Shown: positions 58,501 to 64,000 of the stretch, in pieces
How positions within the stretch are numbered: the stretch's first letter is position 1
Layout of the letters: every line of letters begins with the position of its first letter
NCBI GenBank assembly: GCA_964426545.1
Contig: CAYRQP010000004.1
Coordinates: 62,001 to 126,000 of the forward strand
DNA length: 64,000 nucleotides
Source of the DNA: CAYRQP01 sp964426545
Lineage (GTDB): Bacteria; Fermentibacterota; Fermentibacteria; Fermentibacterales; JCC-6
Direction: 5' to 3'
Program-made: the position numbers and the translations under genes
Notes under the pieces: generated by a model
Seen by the model: only the letters and a program-made list of their open reading frames with translations
What the model was told of the DNA's origin: nothing
Database searches by the model: none

Positions 58501-59412
58501 TTGAAGCATACAATTAATATAGACCAGAGAAAAACCCATCTTCTTGCACTCATCACTATACTCATGTGGTCGACGGTATCCTCGGCTTTCAAGATAACCC
58601 TTCGTTATTTAGACTCAACTGAACTGCTATTGTATACAAGTTTGATATCCACAGTAATCCTTGGAATAATGGTAGTTGCATCAGGCAGATGCAAAGAGGT
58701 GCTGCAAACCACGAAAAAACAGTGGATACGCCACGCCCTGCTTGGTTTCCTCAATCCATTTCTTTATTACCTTATGCTGTTTAAAGCTTATGATCTCCTA
58801 CCCGCACAACAGGCACAGCCAATAAACCTGACCTGGGTGCTGGTTCTTGCGGTATTGTCTGTTCCGCTACTTGGGCAGCGTATGAAGGCAGGTGATTTTC
58901 TTGGATTGCTTATCGGGTACTTTGGTGTTCTGTTCATCTCAACGAACGGGGATATCCTTTCTATGGAATTCACCAGTGTCACAGGGGTTGCCCTGGCTCT
59001 TGGGAGTTCTGTAGTCTGGGCTCTTTACTGGATTTACAATACCGGTGACAAAAGACATCCGATAGTGTGCCTTTTCCAGAACTTTCTGTGTGCTGTACCG
59101 CTTATGCTTACTTACAGCATGATTGTTTTCGGGTTTCATATGCCGGAATTCAAAGGCATTATTGGAGCGCTTTACATTGGTACCTTCGAAATGAGTATCG
59201 GCTTTGTGCTGTGGCTGTCAGCACTGAAACTTTCCGAGAATACTGCAAAAGTAGGAAGTCTGGTTTTCTTTACTCCATGTATATCTCTCATCTTCATTCA
59301 CTATTTTGTTGGAGAAAGAATAGAAACAGCTACGGGCATAGGTCTAATTTTCATTGTTACAGGAGTTCTTGTTTCGAAAAAGCCTTATGCAACGCATAAA
59401 GGCCGAGGGTGA
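58501..59412 (+). CDS. DMT/EamA-family transporter
   Basis: 303 residues, ten predicted transmembrane helices in two EamA repeats (HLLALITILMWSTVSSAFKITLRYLDST... first; GVALALGSSVVWALYWIYN, second; ending TGIGLIFIVTGVLVSKKP). Drug/metabolite exporter; substrate unknown. TTG start at 58501; the signal upstream (AGGG) is far. Convergent with the sigma54 regulator. Confidence 0.85.
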   Translation: MKHTINIDQRKTHLLALITILMWSTVSSAFKITLRYLDSTELLLYTSLISTVILGIMVVASGRCKEVLQTTKKQWIRHALLGFLNPFLYYLMLFKAYDLLPAQQAQPINLTWVLVLAVLSVPLLGQRMKAGDFLGLLIGYFGVLFISTNGDILSMEFTSVTGVALALGSSVVWALYWIYNTGDKRHPIVCLFQNFLCAVPLMLTYSMIVFGFHMPEFKGIIGALYIGTFEMSIGFVLWLSALKLSENTAKVGSLVFFTPCISLIFIHYFVGERIETATGIGLIFIVTGVLVSKKPYATHKGRG

Positions 59413-59454
59413 AGGTGAGAAGTAGGAAACTCCCAAACTACGAGTCTTGTTCGC

Positions 59455-61047
59455 TCAATTCTCCAGTTTCTTGTTCAGCGTGTTGATTGAGATCCCCAGT
59501 GCTTTTGCAGTCCGTGTTTTATTGTTGTCGAAAGCTTTCAGTGCCTTTCTTGCATACTCTGCAGTCAGCTCTTCTATTGTGAGTATTTCTGATGGCTCTG
59601 GTATCTGTTCCTCCATAGTATCCGGTTCATCCGCATTGGTCTGTCCGACAGAATTAACAGGTACTCTTCTATGAGTTTTCATGTGTGCTGAAAGAAAATC
59701 TCCGAGTTCATCTATCCTGTCGAGAAGGTACACATTCGAAAGGACGTTCTCAAGTTCCCGTATGTTCCCTGGCCACTCATAATTCTGAAGCAGGGAAATC
59801 TGTGATTTGGAAAGGGGTCGAAGAATTTTACCGGACCGCGATTCCAGTTTTCTTCTGATTGACGATGTTATGAGTGCAATATCACCCGGACGTTCCCGCA
59901 GAGGAGGAATTTTGATGACGAAATTGCAGATGCGGTAATACAAGTCTGTTCTGAACAGCCCTTCATCCACCATTTTTGCCACATCCTTATTTGTCGCGGA
60001 AATAACCCGTATGTCCGTTGTCTTTTCCTGAGTAGATCCGACCGGGGTGAACTTCCCTGAGTCGAGCACTCTGAGGAACTTAGCCTGTGTTTCAAGCGGC
60101 ATATCGGCTATCTCATCGAGAAAAAGCGTCCCCCCGTTTGCGGCTTCGAGGATACCTTCCCTGTCTTGCACTGCGCCTGTAAAAGAACCTTTCACATGTC
60201 CGAAAAGACGCGAATTGATGAGCCCTTCTCCAGAGAGAGTGGCACAGTTCTCGCAGAAGAAAGCTTTTCGGCTTCGCGGGCTCACATAATGAAGCAACCT
60301 TGCAGCTCTCTCCTTACCCACACCTGTTTCCCCCATGATCAGTACATTCTTGCTGTCGACCATCCCATATAGCTCCAGGTCACGCTTTACCCGTTTGATA
60401 GCATCTGAATTGCCGTCAAGCCCTTCATCTTTTCCTGCTGAGAGAAAAGAACGGATCTCTCTCATGTCATCAGGCTGAAGAGGATATTGATTACTCAGTT
60501 TTCTGATAGATGTGGGATATGCATCGAGGTCACCAAATTGAAAATACCGGAACATGCCAAGTTTGACCAAGTCCGACAGGTCTTTTTCAAAACCGTGAAC
60601 CTGTCTGTCCTTATCGCTGAGGACAAGAAGAGACGGAGTCTCATCCCTGCAGTCCAATCCGAGACAGTCGACAATGATTTCAGTATCTGAACTCGTGTCA
60701 GTTCTGAAATGCGTTTTGCAGAAAGATGCGATTTTATCTTCAAAATCGATGCCCCAATAGCCGCCTGAGTACCAATCCACTTCCACGCCATTGCTGTGAA
60801 GAACTTTCAACCCATCTATGAGTTCAGGAAGCGAACCCCTGCACCCCATCCCGCATATGTGAATCCTCCGGATGTCAGGACTGCCTGTTGCTATGTTCAT
60901 CAATCTCTTATGCAGATTGAAACTGCTCGATACGAATATCCCCGCATAGGGGAACTTTAGAAGCACGGCTGCAGCAGCGCATGCTCCTGGTCTTCCGTTG
61001 TATGTAACTACAATGGTATCTGACCTCTGGTCGTTTCTCCATCTCAT
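59455..61047 (-). CDS. Sigma54-dependent activator with N-terminal DHH-like domain
   Basis: 530 residues, SD AGGAGG. Residues 210-450 are a sigma54 AAA+ domain: Walker A GETGVGKE (239-246), GSFTGA (287-292, a variant of GAFTGA), Walker B GTLFLDEIAD (306-315). The end (YARKALKAFDNNKTRTAKALGISINTLNKKL) is a Fis-type HTH. Residues 10-180 do not look like REC, GAF or RtcR/CARF. They resemble DHH phosphoesterase folds (TIVVTYNGRPGACAAAAVLLKFPYAGIFVSSSFNLHKRL, HICGMGC, GVEVDWYSGGYWG), with the HH of DHH replaced, so probably a ligand sensor. Divergent from 61229. Confidence 0.85.
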   Translation of the reverse strand: MRWRNDQRSDTIVVTYNGRPGACAAAAVLLKFPYAGIFVSSSFNLHKRLMNIATGSPDIRRIHICGMGCRGSLPELIDGLKVLHSNGVEVDWYSGGYWGIDFEDKIASFCKTHFRTDTSSDTEIIVDCLGLDCRDETPSLLVLSDKDRQVHGFEKDLSDLVKLGMFRYFQFGDLDAYPTSIRKLSNQYPLQPDDMREIRSFLSAGKDEGLDGNSDAIKRVKRDLELYGMVDSKNVLIMGETGVGKERAARLLHYVSPRSRKAFFCENCATLSGEGLINSRLFGHVKGSFTGAVQDREGILEAANGGTLFLDEIADMPLETQAKFLRVLDSGKFTPVGSTQEKTTDIRVISATNKDVAKMVDEGLFRTDLYYRICNFVIKIPPLRERPGDIALITSSIRRKLESRSGKILRPLSKSQISLLQNYEWPGNIRELENVLSNVYLLDRIDELGDFLSAHMKTHRRVPVNSVGQTNADEPDTMEEQIPEPSEILTIEELTAEYARKALKAFDNNKTRTAKALGISINTLNKKLEN

Positions 61048-61066
61048 CGTAAACCTCCTGCCTGGA

Positions 61067-61107
61067 ATATGTCATAAATCAGGCAATACTGTCAATTACT
61101 GACATAT
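61067..61107. promoter_or_regulatory. Possible activator-binding dyads upstream of the sigma54 promoter
   Basis: Nested inverted repeats lie 70-110 bp upstream of the -24 box: ATATGTCA (61067-61074) with TGACATAT (61100-61107), and TGTCA (61090-61094) with TGACA (61100-61104). This is the usual distance for an enhancer-binding protein. Whether the neighbouring regulator binds is inference. Confidence 0.5.
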
Positions 61108-61173
61108 CTATCAATAAATGATAACATCTTCTGCGTTTTCTCAAACAGAGAGGTCTTTACAGCCTTATTTTAT

Positions 61174-61190
61174 TTGGCATGTTTAATGCA
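61174..61190 (+). promoter_or_regulatory. Near-consensus sigma54 (-24/-12) promoter
   Basis: TTGGCATG-TTTA-ATGCA: the GG (61176-61177) and GC (61188-61189) are exactly 12 bp apart, as in YTGGCACG-N4-TTGCW, with two mismatches. Transcription start would be near 61201. Reads into the gene at 61229, divergent from the sigma54 activator. Confidence 0.65.
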
Positions 61191-61228
61191 TCTCCAAAGA
61201 GCGTATAAATCTGTGAATGGAGAAAACA

Positions 61229-61690
61229 ATGTTGCAGAAGCAACTCCTCAAGTATCGAGGAGAATGGAACTATGAAACACCAGATGGCTCGACCGTTACG
61301 CTTACGGAAGACCGCACCCCGAAGGATGTCGAAACACGAGTTAAGGTAGAACACGATTCCGTTTCAGGTGAAATGGACGAAGTGCTTCGCCTGACAGACC
61401 CCGAAGATGTCCCGAAGGGCTGGAAGAAAACCTCACAGCTCATTTCCTGGCGGTTCACCCTGAAAAATGAACAGGGCCAACTCCTCTACAATGGCAGAAT
61501 CGAAGAGTACTTCGTGTTAAACACCACCACCAGAAAAAAATACACGATAATTACATGGGAAGTAATCTACGTAGGTCCAGCAAGCAGAGAGAGGAGCTTC
61601 AACGCAAGCGGTATGGAAAGAAATTCTGCCAATGCTCTTGAAACAATGATGCGTGTGGCGGGTGATGATTTAAAGAGGCGAAGCACATAA
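61229..61690 (+). CDS. Unknown protein downstream of the sigma54 promoter
   Basis: 153 residues from ATG 61229, where GGAG lies 6-7 nt upstream; the ATG at 61217 is also possible (157 residues). No signal peptide, membrane helix or known motif. Alternating strands (EWNYETPDGSTVTLTE, ISWRFTLKNEQGQLLYNGRIEEYF, KYTIITWEVIYVG) predict a beta-rich cytosolic domain, then a basic C-terminal helix ending KRRST. Probable target gene of the divergent regulator. Confidence 0.6.
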   Translation: MLQKQLLKYRGEWNYETPDGSTVTLTEDRTPKDVETRVKVEHDSVSGEMDEVLRLTDPEDVPKGWKKTSQLISWRFTLKNEQGQLLYNGRIEEYFVLNTTTRKKYTIITWEVIYVGPASRERSFNASGMERNSANALETMMRVAGDDLKRRST

Positions 61691-61697
61691 AACAGCA

Positions 61698-61726
61698 TTT
61701 ACATTTAATAACATTATAATTAAAAT
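61698..61726 (+). promoter_or_regulatory. Possible promoter of the 61753 gene
   Basis: TTTACA (61698-61703), 17-bp spacer, TAAAAT (61721-61726). It suggests the 61753-64000 genes can be expressed apart from the sigma54 promoter. Confidence 0.4.
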
Positions 61727-61752
61727 TAATATATCAATAATCTGGAGGTCAC

Positions 61753-62205
61753 ATGAAAACAGTAACACTGGCTATGACACTATTCCTGACAATTACATAC
61801 GGAGCTATATCTGAGGATACCGTTCTACCGGAGGACGCAGCACTGATCAGCGATCTAGTACTCGAGATCGCAGGTTTCGAACCGCTTGTGAATATCGCAG
61901 TTGATGACAGTTGCCTGGTAGTATTCGTTGTCACGGGGCAGGACTGGGCGGACAACGATGAAGGCTGGGATGAATTAGCAACACTCCTGGCAATTGTCAG
62001 CGGTGTCGATTACGAAAGATACTGGCAGGCAAGAGATGTTGTGGTGGGATACTTCGATATCTGGTTCAACATCACAATGGAGGACCTGTTCTGGCTCTCG
62101 GAGAATGTAGAAACACTCACAGAAAATGAGTGGTGGCAGGAGTTCAAAAACAGAACAGAGACGTACCCAAAGACAATGTACGATACGGAAGAGAAATCCA
62201 CATGA
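61753..62205 (+). CDS. Exported acidic protein of unknown function
   Basis: 150 residues, strong SD (TGGAGGT). Signal peptide 1-20 (MKTVTLAMTLFLTITYGAIS). The mature part is acidic, with several Trp and Asp/Glu residues (TGQDWADNDEGWDELATLL, YERYWQARDVVVGYFDIWFN). No family recognised. Its TGA overlaps the ATG of the SbcD-like gene, a surprising coupling of an exported protein to a cytosolic nuclease. Confidence 0.6.
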   Translation: MKTVTLAMTLFLTITYGAISEDTVLPEDAALISDLVLEIAGFEPLVNIAVDDSCLVVFVVTGQDWADNDEGWDELATLLAIVSGVDYERYWQARDVVVGYFDIWFNITMEDLFWLSENVETLTENEWWQEFKNRTETYPKTMYDTEEKST

Positions 62206-63254
62206 AGATAGCAGTAACGGCAGATGTTCACCTAACCAAAGATACACACCCCGAACGCTATAATGCCCTCGAAGATATCCTGAAACAAATGACAACCGAG
62301 AATATAAACACCCTCATCATTGCAGGAGACCTTTTCGACAAGGGAATGCAAAACTATGCGGAGTTCGAATCTCTTTGCAGCAAGTATGCCGGTATCGAAT
62401 TTCATATTGTTCCAGGGAATCATGATTCTGAAATTTCGGGCAGTTCTATCACAAACAGTAATGTGACGGTTTATTCAGACCCCGAAATGAAGACTATCGG
62501 CAAAACAGAATTCCTCTTCATGCCATTCATGAAGAAGACGATGGGGCAGGCTTTGGGTTCCATCAAGCAGGATTTGAAAAATAATGACTGGGTATTGGTC
62601 GGACACAGCGATCATCTCGATGGGTCAGGTGAGTGTGAGTCCTATGAAAAAGGAGTATATATGCCAATCTCCAATAAGGACATCGACATGTACTCACCCA
62701 AGAAAGTACTGCTCGGGCATATACACAAAAAGAAGGACACAGTTAAACTGCATTATCCCGGTTCCCCCTGCGGATTGGACATCAATGAAACCGGAACAAG
62801 AAGATTTCTGATTCTCGATACTGACGATTTTTTAGTAGAGGAAAGGAAAATCGATACAGAAACAATCTATATGATAGAGAAATTCACTATTATTCCCGAG
62901 AAAGACGAAACTAAGAATCTCAAAGCCGAAATAACCAAACGGATATCTGGCTGGAACTTCACACCGAACGAACTCAAAAAGGTTACAGTCAGACTTAGAG
63001 CGAGCGGCTACTCTACAGCACGGGATATTATTCTCGATTTACTGCTTGACGAATTCCGATCCTTCAAAATCTACAAGAATGAGAGTAGTGAGATTATAGA
63101 AAACCTCTCTGAAAGTAATGATACCCAAAGAAGTAGAATTGCAGAAAAAGTCAAGAAAATGATAATGAATGATCTCGACTGGGATTTTGGCGGGGATGAG
63201 CCAAATAGAGATGAAGTCATACTCTCTGCCTTGTCCATTATTTTCGGGAAATAG
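62202..63254 (+). CDS. SbcD/Mre11-like metallophosphoesterase
   Basis: 350 residues from ATG 62202 (ATGA overlap; the longer frame has no ribosome site). Motifs: TADVHL (Asp8, His10), IIAGDLFDKG, IVPGNHD, VGHSDHL and LLGHIHKKK, the Mre11/SbcD nuclease set with its YPGSPCGLDINETG cap hinge. A C-terminal helical extension (230-350) should contact the ATPase. Paired with a Rad50/SbcC-type ATPase 7 bp downstream. Confidence 0.85.
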   Translation: MKIAVTADVHLTKDTHPERYNALEDILKQMTTENINTLIIAGDLFDKGMQNYAEFESLCSKYAGIEFHIVPGNHDSEISGSSITNSNVTVYSDPEMKTIGKTEFLFMPFMKKTMGQALGSIKQDLKNNDWVLVGHSDHLDGSGECESYEKGVYMPISNKDIDMYSPKKVLLGHIHKKKDTVKLHYPGSPCGLDINETGTRRFLILDTDDFLVEERKIDTETIYMIEKFTIIPEKDETKNLKAEITKRISGWNFTPNELKKVTVRLRASGYSTARDIILDLLLDEFRSFKIYKNESSEIIENLSESNDTQRSRIAEKVKKMIMNDLDWDFGGDEPNRDEVILSALSIIFGK

Positions 63255-63261
63255 GTGAAGC

Positions 63262-64000
63262 ATGGGTATTAGAATAGAAAAAATCAAGATAAATCAAAAT
63301 GGACCCCTTAACTCCAATTTTGAACTGGAACCCAGAGACCTTAATCTTATCTACGGATATAATGAAACGGGTAAGACCTATATAGTGGAAGCAATGATAC
63401 AATTCCTATTCAAGAATAGAAAATACCCGCTTACTCTTCGTGACTGGGATTTTGGTGGAAAAATAATGGTTTCCGGTATAGAACAAACCCCGGTTTCCTT
63501 TAAAAAGACCGGTGCTAAGCTGGATAACTACACGGATAACAAGTTGGGATTGCCCAAAGACATAGGCAAACTGCTTGTTGTTCGAAGCGGCGAAACACGA
63601 TTCATCGAAAAAGGTGACGGCGTTGGACGTGAGATTATCAGAAACTGCCTGTCCGGCAAAGGCATCCTGGAAGAAATTCTCAAACCAATTCAAACAAACA
63701 ATAGAAAACTAGAGATAGAAAACAAGACCATAACCGGACCGCTAAGCAGCAACAAACGGGATTTACAGGAAATACGGGAGGAGCGGAATAAGTTAGATAT
63801 TCTCATATCCGAAATTGAAAATAGTGATTCTCTGGCTGAGATAAGCAGACTCGAGGAAGAAGAAGAAAAAGTCTCTGGAAATGTTGAAAATCTCAAAAAG
63901 GCAAAGCGTAGTTATGCCTTTGAACTTAGTTCTGAAATAAAACAGATAGATGATGAGTTGAACCGGCTTCCCAAATTAGAAGGGCTCAGAAAGGTCGAGC
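63262..64000 (+). CDS. Rad50/SbcC-like AAA ATPase, N-terminal part (runs off window)
   Basis: At least 246 residues, no stop before the edge. AAA_23-type start MGIRIEKIKINQNGPL and Walker A YGYNETGKTY (P-loop G32 to T39). SGETRF and GREIIRNCLSGKG follow, then a charged coiled-coil begins near residue 150 (EIRNKLDILISEIE..., LEEEEEKVSGNVENLKKAKRSY). Together with the nuclease this makes an Mre11-Rad50-like pair. SD AGGTGAAG. Walker B and the second half lie outside the window. Confidence 0.8.
   Translation, partial: MGIRIEKIKINQNGPLNSNFELEPRDLNLIYGYNETGKTYIVEAMIQFLFKNRKYPLTLRDWDFGGKIMVSGIEQTPVSFKKTGAKLDNYTDNKLGLPKDIGKLLVVRSGETRFIEKGDGVGREIIRNCLSGKGILEEILKPIQTNNRKLEIENKTITGPLSSNKRDLQEIREERNKLDILISEIENSDSLAEISRLEEEEEKVSGNVENLKKAKRSYAFELSSEIKQIDDELNRLPKLEGLRKVE

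Noticed and set aside
59455..61690. RtcR/rtcBA RNA-repair system
   Set aside because: The regulator's N-terminus is not the CARF/RtcR type and no RtcB ligase or RtcA cyclase is near.
1..64000. CRISPR arrays
   Set aside because: No run of equally spaced direct repeats of 24-40 bp was found; the repeated motifs present are protein-coding repeats or single palindromes.

Overview
The window is about 64 kb of a bacterial chromosome at moderate GC. It looks like an uncultured, anaerobic, Gram-negative-type bacterium of the FCB superphylum. The signs are secreted repeat proteins with Por/T9SS-like C-terminal tails (YPNP plus a DxxGR-type beta sandwich), Omp85-like and FadL-like outer-membrane proteins, a DUF3160 lipoprotein, rubrerythrin and hybrid-cluster protein, and an adenosine deaminase gene coupled to a PilZ gene. 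I lean towards a candidate phylum such as Fermentibacteria/Aegiribacteria or a relative, but this is an inference from gene style, not a measured placement.

Layout. 1-3.0 kb: start of an ABC permease, a ComEA-ComEC-like secreted metallo-beta-lactamase, a short-repeat exported protein, and a decayed FG-GAP/T9SS cargo region. 3.0-9.3 kb: lexA, a HAD phosphatase with an apparent ATT start, an NfeD-stomatin pair, and a Cof-phosphatase / metallophosphoesterase / ABC-F operon. 9.3-13.0 kb: a reverse-strand lipoprotein operon with DUF3160. 13.05 kb: tRNA-Ser(GCU), followed by a 1.85-kb segment bounded by perfect 33-bp inverted repeats that holds a glycosyltransferase and a cupin. 15.0-18.6 kb: a nitrosative/oxidative stress island (rubrerythrin, Hcp, Rrf2 regulator, ferredoxin-like protein) with clear divergent promoters. 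18.6-28.8 kb: accessory DNA with VapBC, a BrnTA-like pair, RCC1 and FG-GAP T9SS-type cargo, gpmA, two exported proteins sharing a C-terminal STWxxIK motif, a CPBP protease, and several broken genes. 29-34 kb: PilZ protein, adenosine deaminase, Omp85-like barrel, damaged FadL-like gene. 34.2-53.6 kb: a long surface-polysaccharide locus made mostly of 4-nt stop/start overlaps. It holds polyprenol-phosphate mannosyltransferase-like, FemAB-like, GT39-like, GT4, Wzx, GT2, MurB, sugar epimerase, RmlA, RmlB, UDP-xylose synthase, Wza and Wzz genes, and includes two very large secreted beta-propeller proteins. 53.7-59.4 kb: Eis-like acetyltransferase, iron-sulfur flavoprotein, nucleoside-gate protein, MazEF, AlkD, DMT transporter. 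59.5-64 kb: a sigma54 activator with an unusual DHH-like N-terminal domain, divergent from a near-consensus -24/-12 promoter, then an unknown protein, an exported protein, and a coupled Mre11/SbcD-like nuclease and Rad50/SbcC-like ATPase that runs off the end.

Best candidates for something new: (i) the sigma54/DHH-like regulator with the divergent unknown gene and nearby SbcCD-like pair; (ii) the coupling of T9SS-type propeller cargo to a polysaccharide assembly operon; (iii) the shared C-terminal STWxxIK tag; (iv) a family of dispersed intergenic palindromes and the 33-bp inverted-repeat pair. The window also holds two apparent non-AUG starts that standard gene callers would miss (ATT at 4292, CTG at 49250), a 24-codon duplicated gene-start remnant at 43482, and several frameshifted or truncated genes.
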